Shown here piece after piece: positions 7,284 through 13,127 of a DNA stretch of 13,128 bases. Position 1 is the stretch's first letter; the number at the start of each line of letters is the position of its first letter. The translations under genes were made by a program, and so were the position numbers. The stretch comes from Pyrinomonadaceae bacterium. Its GTDB lineage: Bacteria > Acidobacteriota > Blastocatellia > Pyrinomonadales > Pyrinomonadaceae. The notes under the pieces were generated by a model. It saw only the letters and a program-made list of their open reading frames with translations. It was not told the origin of the DNA and ran no database searches. Location: positions 1 through 13,128 of the forward strand of contig JAICQI010000067.1 of assembly GCA_025937955.1 (NCBI GenBank). The letters are read 5' to 3'.

Positions 7284-7344
7284 GCCGCAGATTAACGCGG
7301 ATAAATACAGATTAAATCCGTATCTATCCGCGTTTACCTGTGGC
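7284..7344. terminator. Long imperfect palindrome between convergent stops
   Basis: The arms at 7284-7303 and 7325-7344 match in 17 of 20 bases. An inner pair, 7305-7313 and 7315-7323, matches in 8 of 9, so almost the whole interval can fold. It begins two bases after the plus-strand stop (7282) and ends on the last base of the minus-strand peroxiredoxin stop (7344). The core AACGCGGATA is shared with the palindrome at 9609-9657 (ACGCGGATA). The position suggests a bidirectional terminator made from a dispersed repeat. Confidence 0.65.
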
Positions 7345-7880
7345 TACTGCTTCTGCAGACTCGCCAGAGCCGCGAGCACTTCTTCGCTGTGCCCGCCTAC
7401 CTTCACCTTCTCAAACACCTTCGCGATCTTGCCCTGCGGATCGATGAGGAAAGTGTTGCGCGCGGAGAGCTTCGCGCCGTTGTAATCGATGATCGAGCCG
7501 TACTGCTGGGAGACCTTCGCGTCAGTGTCCGCCAGCAGTTTGAAGTTCAATCCTTCCTTGGCGCAGAACTCTTTGTGTGATTCCGCCGAGTCGACGCTGA
7601 CGCCGAGAATCACAGCATTGGCTGCATCATACTTCGCGAGGTCGCGTTGAAAGTTACGCGCTTCAAGCGTGCAGCCGCTGGTGAAGTCCTTCGGATAGAA
7701 GTAGAGCACCACCCATTTGCCTTTGAAGTCGGCGAGACTCACCTGCTTGCCTTCGTTGTTGACGAGATTAAAACTCGGCGCTGCTGTTCCCACAGCCGGA
7801 AGTTCATTGACTGCACTGGCACGGTTGCAAGCCAACACTGCTACGATCGCGAACACCAGAACAAAAGCATACTTACTCAT
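7344..7880 (-). CDS. Exported peroxiredoxin, PrxQ/Bcp type
   Basis: Encodes 178 residues. A near-perfect AGGAGGT (7887-7893) lies six bases upstream of ATG. The leader contains VLAC (Cys18), a possible lipobox, and an alternative cleavage after ASA, so the enzyme is predicted to be outside the cytoplasm. The AhpC/TSA fold begins at GTAAPSFNL (31-39). The active site is YPKDFTSGCTLEA with peroxidatic Cys70. The resolving Cys usual in E. coli Bcp, five residues later, is absent (Arg75). Instead Cys106 lies in HKEFCAKEG, 36 residues on, the spacing known for the alpha-3 resolving Cys of Xanthomonas PrxQ (C48/C84). It should reduce hydrogen or organic peroxides using thiol donors. It follows the PCYCGC gene by 17 bases, so they are one operon. 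Peroxide defence near copper-binding proteins makes sense because copper promotes radical formation. Confidence 0.92.
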   Translation of the reverse strand: MSKYAFVLVFAIVAVLACNRASAVNELPAVGTAAPSFNLVNNEGKQVSLADFKGKWVVLYFYPKDFTSGCTLEARNFQRDLAKYDAANAVILGVSVDSAESHKEFCAKEGLNFKLLADTDAKVSQQYGSIIDYNGAKLSARNTFLIDPQGKIAKVFEKVKVGGHSEEVLAALASLQKQ

Positions 7881-7897
7881 TCCCTGACCTCCTATTA

Positions 7898-8380
7898 TTA
7901 GTGCGAGTATTGTTCCACGATAGTCTCACGAATCTGCGCCGGTGTCAGCTTCTGTTCCTTTTCAAGCTTCAACGCCAGCAATGCTTCCTGCACGCAAACC
8001 GCGCAGTGCGCTGCGTGGTCATCTTCGAAGCAACTGTAAAGACTCTTGTGACCATAACCTTTGTCGCAGTGGCAGTAACACGGCAACTGCGCGATCGTGA
8101 CCGGTATCTGTCGTACCGCGCGATATGCTTCGCGAGTTGGACCAGTGAATTGTTCCGGTTCGAGCGTCGGCGCCAGGCTCGCTTTGCTCGGAGCGACCTG
8201 GAAAAACGCCGGAATGGTTTTAGCATCGGCTGCGTGATTGTGCGCAGGCGGGGATTGACTCGCCGGGGTGGCGCGGGATGCGGTCGACCGTGGTTGATCG
8301 TTGCTGGCCGAGTTGACCATCAAAACAGCAACAACAAGCAGCCCCACAATTCCGCCGATTAGTAACCAGTTCTTCTTCAT
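7898..8380 (-). CDS. PCYCGC-motif membrane-anchored protein
   Basis: Encodes 160 residues from ATG 8380, chosen because AAAGGAGT (8389-8396) lies about eight bases upstream. An in-frame ATG at 8425 would run through the neighbouring palindrome. Residues 5-22 are a single membrane segment (WLLIGGIVGLLVVAVL). A Ser/Pro/His-rich linker follows (30-55). The C-terminal domain has PCYCHC (100-105), GYGHKSLYSCF (108-118), DHAAHCAVC (121-129) and a helical end. This matches the PCYCGC domain family, known mainly as small lipoproteins with conserved Cys and His. The third motif position, usually Gly, is His here, which would add a potential metal ligand. Function in the family is not established; metal binding or thiol-disulfide activity is likely. 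Here it sits between a metallothionein-like gene and a peroxiredoxin gene. Confidence 0.88.
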   Translation of the reverse strand: MKKNWLLIGGIVGLLVVAVLMVNSASNDQPRSTASRATPASQSPPAHNHAADAKTIPAFFQVAPSKASLAPTLEPEQFTGPTREAYRAVRQIPVTIAQLPCYCHCDKGYGHKSLYSCFEDDHAAHCAVCVQEALLALKLEKEQKLTPAQIRETIVEQYSH

Positions 8381-8402
8381 AAAAACGTACTCCTTTATGA
8401 GA

Positions 8403-8452
8403 CACGGATCCACACGGATGAACACTGATCTGTGTTCATCCGTGTAATCGTG
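8403..8452. repeat. Palindromic element, ACACGGATGAACAC type
   Basis: The inner arms ACACGGATGAACAC (8412-8425) and its exact complement (8432-8445) match in 14 of 14, around a six-base loop TGATCT. The outer arms CACGGAT (8403-8409) and ATCGTG (8447-8452) pair with one bulge. It lies between the metallothionein-like gene (stop at 8459) and the PCYCGC gene (start 8380), both on the minus strand. It could end transcription or set different mRNA levels for the two halves of the operon. No clear T-run follows. Confidence 0.7.
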
Positions 8453-8458
8453 GCTAAA

Positions 8459-8767
8459 TTACGCCGCCTTCTTGTTCTTCTGCTTCATCTTGCAGCAGTC
8501 TTTATGGTCTTTCGAGTCGTGCTTCTTCGCGTCGTGCTTCCCTTCATGCTTGGTCATGTCGCATGATTCTCCGCAAGACGCGTCTTTCTGGTCACCCTCT
8601 TTCTTCATCGAGCATGAACCGTCGTTGCAACAACACGTTTCCATTGCACAACACGCCTCAGCTTTCTTCTTCTGATCGCCTTGCGTGGGGGTTTGGGCCA
8701 TCACGGTTGCGAATGCAAACAGCAACAACCCAACGAGCATAATAATGATCTGTTTTCGGGATTTCAT
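8459..8767 (-). CDS. Secreted Cys/His/Met-rich metallothionein-like protein
   Basis: Encodes 102 residues, with AGGAGA (8775-8780) seven bases upstream of ATG. The signal peptide is MKSRKQIIIMLVGLLLFAFA, with cleavage after VMA (about 24). The mature part of about 78 residues is almost all ligand and charge. It has EACCAMETCCCNDGSCSM (37-54), ASCGESCDM (63-71), a His/Lys/Asp tract KHEGKHDAKKHDSKDHKD (73-90) and CCKMK (91-95). That gives ten Cys, four His and several Met, with no predicted folded core. It should bind several soft metal ions, most likely copper, in the periplasm or outside the cell. It does not match the classic cytoplasmic bacterial metallothioneins (SmtA type), so I give no gene name. 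It lies in a run of minus-strand thiol-rich genes. Confidence 0.85.
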   Translation of the reverse strand: MKSRKQIIIMLVGLLLFAFATVMAQTPTQGDQKKKAEACCAMETCCCNDGSCSMKKEGDQKDASCGESCDMTKHEGKHDAKKHDSKDHKDCCKMKQKNKKAA

Positions 8768-8822
8768 TTTGAGTTCTCCTGTCTAAGATTTTTTGCCTTA
8801 ACGTTTATTCGCAGGCAGATCT

Positions 8823-9308
8823 CTAGATCAGGAAAACACAACAAAGAAGGTGAGTAGAGCCACGATTTGGCAGGGACGGAACAACGCGGACGCTGTCCGG
8901 AGTTTGATTCTGTTTCTCGATCTGCGGCAAGGCCGCCACTGAAGTTCGTCCGGGATCCGGTACGTGGCTGCTGTTTTTTGAAGTCGCAGCGGTCGCATTC
9001 GTTACCAGCGGACAATCATTCATCATGCCGCGCGGAATGGGAGCGTAGGACGTCATACCTTCCGGCTGCTTGATCGTGCGGGTCGTTTGCTTCTTTGGCT
9101 TTTGACTCGCGCAGCAGTCATGCCCGGAACGCGGCGCTTGACAGCTTTCGCCCCCCTCGATCGTCAGGACGGAATCACCGGTTTCAGCCGCCATCGTGGC
9201 ATTGCTGCAACCAAACAGACAGCCGCCGGCCATCCAGATCGACACGCTGATCGACAGCGACAATTGAACCACTTTGCGCACCGCTTTGTTCGAGAAAAAC
9301 AAACTCAT
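8823..9308 (-). CDS. Exported cysteine-containing hypothetical protein
   Basis: Encodes 161 residues. The ATG has GAGGAG about 15 bases upstream, which is a long spacing, and no better start is seen. A leader at 12-33 is followed by GGCLFGCS. Cys30 (AGGC) or Cys34 (LFGC) could be a lipobox, so a lipoprotein is possible. The mature part has GESCQAPRSGHDCCASQK (53-70) and GMMNDCPLVTNATAATSK (94-111). It is otherwise low in structure and ends in LLCCVFLI (154-161). The HDCC and MNDCP motifs recall the MPCC and PMC motifs of the plus-strand protein at 2123-2695, and both are exported and of similar length. They may be distant relatives, though this is only by eye. It is probably first in the minus-strand operon; the next gene starts 55 bases on. 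Confidence 0.72.
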   Translation of the reverse strand: MSLFFSNKAVRKVVQLSLSISVSIWMAGGCLFGCSNATMAAETGDSVLTIEGGESCQAPRSGHDCCASQKPKKQTTRTIKQPEGMTSYAPIPRGMMNDCPLVTNATAATSKNSSHVPDPGRTSVAALPQIEKQNQTPDSVRVVPSLPNRGSTHLLCCVFLI

Positions 9309-9429
9309 TCGGCTGGCAGTCTACTCCTCTATGGCGCTATTTGTCGAGGCAATGGGGGTTTGGGGCTCGTATCAAAATCGTCATCAAATTCCAGCACTTC
9401 TGTAACGGCGGACTTGTTAGCCTGAAGTC
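9309..9429. promoter_or_regulatory. Divergent intergenic region
   Basis: These 121 bases separate the minus-strand metal/thiol gene group from the plus-strand 57-aa ORF, so promoters for both directions should lie here. I found no convincing -35/-10 pair or palindromic operator on either strand. Confidence 0.4.
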
Positions 9430-9603
9430 ATGAGTATCGATAAAAACAAAATAACAACTCAGGACGAATTGGATGAGCCCGCCCCGATGGACAAGGCGGA
9501 TGCACGCGTAGAAGCTGAAATGAAAAAACTCGAAGGTCAGGCCAAGAAAGACGTCGCAGAAGGTCTACAGAAACAGGAGGTCGGTGAAGAGGAGAAAGAA
9601 TAA
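9430..9603 (+). CDS. Small charged protein, 57 aa
   Basis: Reads from ATG 9430 to TAA 9601. It is rich in Glu, Lys and Asp, with no Cys, Trp or membrane segment. Residues 20-57 (MDKADARVEAEMKKLEGQ, then KKDVAEGLQKQE) look like one long amphipathic helix. The ribosome binding site is weak (GAAG, four bases upstream). The codon use is ordinary for the window and there is a clean stop just before a palindromic terminator, which supports a real gene. It is probably soluble and cytoplasmic. It faintly recalls small stress-type helical proteins, but I recognise no family. Confidence 0.55.
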   Translation: MSIDKNKITTQDELDEPAPMDKADARVEAEMKKLEGQAKKDVAEGLQKQEVGEEEKE

Positions 9604-9608
9604 TTTAG

Positions 9609-9657
9609 ACGCAGATGACGCGGATAAAATCCGGATTTATATCCGCGTCATCTGCGT
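9609..9657. terminator. Near-perfect palindrome between convergent stops
   Basis: ACGCAGATGACGCGGATA (9609-9626) pairs exactly with 9640-9657. The centre AAATCC/GGATTT (9627-9638) is itself a perfect palindrome, so only A9639 is unpaired over 49 bases. It lies between the 57-aa ORF stop (9603) and the first base of the tlpA-like stop (9657-9659), where a bidirectional terminator is expected. It shares ACGCGGATA with the 7284-7344 element. Confidence 0.75.
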
Positions 9658-10280
9658 TAACTCTTTTCGACTAAAGCTTGTTCGAGTGCTTGCCTCAGCT
9701 GTACAGGTGTTGACGCCGGACTGAATCCGATAAATCTTTTTATGATGCGCCCGTCGCGCGCGATGATGAAACTCTGCGGGATGTTAGTGCGTCCCTGCAT
9801 CAGCCCCAGCGCCACTTCACGCGTGGCCCACCCGATCTGGTAATCCACATTGTACTCGCGCATAAAATCGCTGACGCTTTCCGCCGAAGCATCCGGATCT
9901 TCAGTCGAGAGCCCAATCATCTCAACACCACGGTCGCGAAACTCCTTATTCAGTTTCACCAGCTCAGGAGTTTCCATGCGGCATGGACCACACCAGGTCG
10001 CCCACAAGTTAACCAACAACACTTTCCCTGAATAGTCGCCGAGCTTTATTGGCGCACCGCTGGCGGCACGGTTCTCGGCCTGCAGAATCGGCTGCGACAA
10101 AGTGGTCATGCCGGTGCGGTTCGGGGTCGCGCTCGGTCGATTGGCGCTCGCCGGATTGTAAGACGGATCGTTCGAGTTGCAGCTGGAGACGCCGAACGCT
10201 GCCAGCAATCCAAACGCGATTACAGTGCACGCCAGCCGCAGCGGCGTCCAAAACTTCACTTTATTAACTTCGGTTTTCAC
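9657..10280 (-). CDS. TlpA-like thioredoxin-fold lipoprotein
   Basis: Encodes 207 residues from a GTG start whose bases overlap the preceding stop (GTGA), indicating translational coupling. A leader at 13-33 ends in VSSC (Cys34), a plausible lipobox, so the protein should be anchored facing the periplasm. A disordered Asn/Pro/Ser linker spans about 35-60. The thioredoxin fold has KVLLVNLWATWCGPCRMETPELVKL with active-site Cys97 and Cys100, the TlpA-type early strand LGDYSGK before it, and the cis-Pro loop TNIPQSF (about 165-171). TlpA/ResA proteins reduce or exchange disulfides in exported proteins, classically for cytochrome c and cytochrome oxidase copper sites. No cytochrome gene is visible here, so the partner is unknown. 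It is the last gene of the minus-strand TPR/zinc-ribbon group. Confidence 0.92.
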   Translation of the reverse strand: MKTEVNKVKFWTPLRLACTVIAFGLLAAFGVSSCNSNDPSYNPASANRPSATPNRTGMTTLSQPILQAENRAASGAPIKLGDYSGKVLLVNLWATWCGPCRMETPELVKLNKEFRDRGVEMIGLSTEDPDASAESVSDFMREYNVDYQIGWATREVALGLMQGRTNIPQSFIIARDGRIIKRFIGFSPASTPVQLRQALEQALVEKS

Positions 10281-11524
10281 TTCTTTTTACCAAATCTGAA
10301 CGACTCCAGTATCACTGGCGACTCGCCTCTCTCGCCCACATCTTCCACTGAAGATAACTCTCCGGCAAGAGATGTACAAAGCATGCTCAGGGTTGCGCCG
10401 GCCGTGTCGCCTTCGTTACCCGTCGGCAGGAAGATGACTCGTCCCCACAAATTCAGGTCGCCGCGCTCAGTGCCCTTCGAAAGACCTTCCCAACGGAATT
10501 CATAAGCATCCATCGAGTTGACCTTCGTTGGGCCTTCGGAAACCTTTCTATATTCCGGAATGATCTTGGCCAGCGAATTACTGAATTCCATCACTCGCTG
10601 GGGATAACTCGGCATATCGCCGACAAACGTTCCGGTACTCGTGTACCAACCCACTGCGAAATTTTCCTGCGTGAAATCCGGCGGCAGCATCCGGTCCACC
10701 TTCACGAAGTTAGTGGCGCCGGCGACTCCCGACTTTCGATCGCGAGTCCACGACTCGGGATAATAAAAGGAGAAATCGAAATAGTGTTCGGCTAACTTTC
10801 CGTCGAGAGTGGCGTTGGAGTTTTCAAACTGCACCGTCCCGGATGGCGGCACGAAAGTGTCTTCCACTGTTGGCGCCGGCGATGGTGTCTCGACGGAGCT
10901 GGTTGGCGTCGGTGTACTGATCTCCGCAGGCCTTCCGCGATTTTGTTCCGCGGCCATCTCATCCAGTTTCGGCTTGACCACAAAGAAGAACACGGCGGCC
11001 AAAGCTCCCCCACTCAACAACAGAAAAACAAGAACTCCCGCGATGATTAGCGGCACCTTCGACTTTTTTTGCGCAACTGGCGGCGGCAATGGTGTCGAAG
11101 GTGCAGAAGGCGCCTGGACCACCGGCTCCGGTTGCATCGCGGGCACTTCCACCGTAGTTGGCGTTGGCGGCGGTGGTGGCGGCGGAGCTGCTGTCACGGG
11201 TGGCGAAGGCGGCGTTGGCGGTGGCGCCGCGGGCGGCTTTGCGATATCGGAAGTATTCGGACTTGTTTCAGTTGGACCAGTAGTTGGACCAGTATTGCGT
11301 GGTAGTGCAACCGTCGCCGGGTAGTTCTCGATGATCGTCGCATTCGGATCCGGTAGATCGCGACTGGTCGGTCTTTCCGCCGCGGCATTCAGATCCATTG
11401 ACGTCGCTCTTATCGTCGCATTCGGATCGAAGTTTTGTGGCGCAATCAATAATCCACCATCAAACGTGCAGAACTTCTGACCTTCATCAGGGAACGTACG
11501 ATTACACTTGGGGCAACTCTTCAT
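10277..11524 (-). CDS. Zinc-ribbon, Pro-rich, single-TM protein
   Basis: Encodes 415 residues, with AAGAGGT (11533-11539) upstream. Residues 1-24 form a zinc ribbon-like motif: CPKC (4-7), FC (18-19) and FDGGLL. Two DPNATI hexamers follow (33-38 and 59-64). Residues 75-150 are Pro/Thr-rich, with runs of seven prolines. A membrane helix spans 157-183 (VPLIIAGVLVFLLLSGGALAAV). The outside part (about 184-415) has a Ser/Thr/Pro stalk and then a folded C-terminal domain of about 180 residues (HYFDFSFYYPESWTRD...ILESFRFGKKK) with PsbP-like strand spacing, though I do not claim that homology. The topology is zinc ribbon inside, folded domain outside. Function is unknown; a sensor or scaffold role is plausible. 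It precedes and overlaps the tlpA-like gene and follows the TPR gene by 42 bases. Confidence 0.85.
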   Translation of the reverse strand: MKSCPKCNRTFPDEGQKFCTFDGGLLIAPQNFDPNATIRATSMDLNAAAERPTSRDLPDPNATIIENYPATVALPRNTGPTTGPTETSPNTSDIAKPPAAPPPTPPSPPVTAAPPPPPPPTPTTVEVPAMQPEPVVQAPSAPSTPLPPPVAQKKSKVPLIIAGVLVFLLLSGGALAAVFFFVVKPKLDEMAAEQNRGRPAEISTPTPTSSVETPSPAPTVEDTFVPPSGTVQFENSNATLDGKLAEHYFDFSFYYPESWTRDRKSGVAGATNFVKVDRMLPPDFTQENFAVGWYTSTGTFVGDMPSYPQRVMEFSNSLAKIIPEYRKVSEGPTKVNSMDAYEFRWEGLSKGTERGDLNLWGRVIFLPTGNEGDTAGATLSMLCTSLAGELSSVEDVGERGESPVILESFRFGKKK

Positions 11525-11566
11525 TTACACGGACCTCTTAACGGGAGTCTGATTGATCTTAGGCAC

Positions 11567-12787
11567 CTAGTTCGCACGAGCTCTGGCGAGTTTCTGGGCA
11601 GCTCCATTATTGTTTGGATCGAGCTCGAGCGCACGCTGGTACGCGCGTACCGCTTTGTCTTTCTGGTTCGACTTCAGATAACCGTCGCCGACACCTTCAA
11701 AGCCAAACATACCGGCGAGCTGTTTTTTCTCGCCAGTTCCGGCCACCTCTGAAGCGCGCTGGTAAGCTGCTTCAGCATCACTGAATCGATCCATTCCCAG
11801 ATAAGCCCGGGCCAAAAGGTTGAATGGTTGAAATGCACGGGAACTGACTTCGGTCGCCGACTTCAGATAGGGCTCGGCTTCCTGGTATCGCTTGTAAGCG
11901 ATCAAATAACGACCCATCAGCAAAAGAGACGTCGGATTATTTCGGTCGAGCTCGAGCGCCTTTTTCAGCACTGGCTCTGACTGCGGCCACAGTTGTTCGC
12001 TTTGTAGGGAGTCCGCGATCAGGTTGAGCGTCGCCGGATCCTTCGCCAGCTCGATGGCTTTGTCATACATCGGCGCCGCTTCAGTGTATTTATTCATTTT
12101 GTTGAGCGTGCGCGCCAGGTGCGCATACGCAACCGCAAACTGTGGATCGAGTTCGATAGCACGACGATAAGAATGCTCTGTTTCACTGTTTGCCAGACCG
12201 CGTGCTTGCAGAGCCACGCCGAGACGATCCCAACCCACCGCGTTCTTCGGATCGATTTGCACTGACTTGCGAGCAAACGACTCCGCATCGGCAAATCGCT
12301 TCGCGTTGTCGCCGTCGGCTCTTGGTTGGACGAGCACGACGCTCAATGCGATGTAGGCGTCGGCATCGGTTGGCGCCCATGTCACAGAATTCCGGTAAGC
12401 GGCTTCAGCTTCTGCCCAACGCTGCTGGTCGGAATAGACGTTGCCCAAACCATAAGCGGCGCGCGAGTCGCGGGGTTTCAGTTTCAAAACTTCTTTGTAA
12501 GAATCTTCAGCTTCCGTAAATCTGCGCGCATCGCGAGCTTCATTGCCTTTGTCGAGCAACTCCTCAACGCGCTCTGCCACATTCGAGCGAGTGGGGCGCG
12601 CGGGACCGGTGGTGCGACTGGGCGGCTTTGTTCCGGCAGTGGTTTTGGGGTTCTTCTTTGTCTCCGGGTTCTTCGCCCTGAAAATCCCGGCGCCGGCGCC
12701 TACGTCTGCGCCGACGTCTTGTCCAAATGCGGTCGCAGCGGCCACTAGACTCAAGACCATCACGCGCAGGATTGCCTTAGTGCTCAT
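11567..12787 (-). CDS. Exported tetratricopeptide-repeat protein
   Basis: Encodes 406 residues, with AGGAGA (12795-12800) seven bases upstream. A signal peptide (ILRVMVLSLVAAATAFG, cleavage near residue 22) is followed by a Gly/Ala segment GADVGAGAGIFRAKNPETKK (26-45) and a basic Pro/Thr linker to about 70. About nine TPR units then run from 72 to 395, for example FTEAEDSYKEVLKLKP (90-105), NSETEHSYRRAIELDP (200-215), YQEAEPYLKSATEV (301-314) and DKAVRAYQRALELDP (377-391). An insertion of about ten residues (VQPRADGDNAK, 153-163) breaks one repeat. TPRs mediate protein-protein contacts, so this should be a periplasmic or surface scaffold. It heads the run TPR, zinc-ribbon, TlpA; the upstream FGE-like gene is separated by a palindrome. 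Confidence 0.92.
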   Translation of the reverse strand: MSTKAILRVMVLSLVAAATAFGQDVGADVGAGAGIFRAKNPETKKNPKTTAGTKPPSRTTGPARPTRSNVAERVEELLDKGNEARDARRFTEAEDSYKEVLKLKPRDSRAAYGLGNVYSDQQRWAEAEAAYRNSVTWAPTDADAYIALSVVLVQPRADGDNAKRFADAESFARKSVQIDPKNAVGWDRLGVALQARGLANSETEHSYRRAIELDPQFAVAYAHLARTLNKMNKYTEAAPMYDKAIELAKDPATLNLIADSLQSEQLWPQSEPVLKKALELDRNNPTSLLLMGRYLIAYKRYQEAEPYLKSATEVSSRAFQPFNLLARAYLGMDRFSDAEAAYQRASEVAGTGEKKQLAGMFGFEGVGDGYLKSNQKDKAVRAYQRALELDPNNNGAAQKLARARAN

Positions 12788-12892
12788 GATTACTTCTCCT
12801 GGGGCTTCGAAAAAAAGAACTTATGGATCACGGAAGAATTACTGTGTTGGATTGTAGATCAGCTTCGCCTGATGGAGCTAATCGTCTTTAAT

Positions 12893-12998
12893 CTGGGCGC
12901 CTCCTTGGAGTGCGGTGCCTTGGCACCGCTTTGGTCTTGCGGTTTCGCTCACCTGGCCAATGTGGTGCCAAGCCACCGCACTCCAAGGAGGCGCCCAG
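12893..12998. repeat. Long palindromic element, 34 of 35 paired
   Basis: The arms at 12893-12927 and 12964-12998 match in 34 of 35 bases, with a 36-base loop. The left arm also contains its own small palindrome GGTGCC-TT-GGCACC (12914-12927). It occupies about half of the 217 bases between the FGE-like stop (13005) and the TPR gene start (12787), both on the minus strand. It looks like a dispersed palindromic element that may terminate the FGE transcript. The open frame across it (12872-13114 plus) is an effect of the repeat, not a gene. Confidence 0.8.
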
Positions 12999-13004
12999 TT
13001 GATC

Positions 13005-13127
13005 TCACGGGCTGCGCACCAGCCGGAAGCCTAAGAGCGTCTTCTTCGTCGAAGGGGGGACGAAATCACGTAAGCAAGACGTCACGGGTGCTTCGGCATT
13101 CGCCGGATCGCTAATGTAACCAGCACC
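13005..13127 (-). CDS. C-terminal end of an FGE/SUMF1-family protein (partial)
   Basis: Reading the minus strand from the window edge gives 40 residues then TGA at 13007-13005. The residues start GAGYISDPANAEAP and end STKKTLLGFRLVRSP. The GFRLVR ending is the hallmark C-terminus of the formylglycine-generating-enzyme (sulfatase-modifying factor) superfamily. In Acidobacteriota many members are not true FGEs and are found near kinases and TPR proteins. The visible piece lacks the catalytic Cys pair, so activity cannot be judged. The gene continues beyond the right edge. It points the same way as the TPR gene, with the palindromic element between them. Confidence 0.75.
   Translation of the reverse strand, partial: GAGYISDPANAEAPVTSCLRDFVPPSTKKTLLGFRLVRSP

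Noticed and set aside
7901..8362. A 153-residue plus-strand frame opposite the PCYCGC gene
   Set aside because: The minus-strand frame has a recognisable domain and a ribosome binding site; this one has neither.
10809..11324. A 171-residue Gly/Val-rich plus-strand frame
   Set aside because: The Gly runs are the complement of the Pro-rich linker codons of the zinc-ribbon protein, so it is a shadow.
12872..13114. An 80-residue plus-strand frame at the right end
   Set aside because: It is produced by the long palindrome at 12893-12998 and then runs antisense to the FGE-like C-terminus.
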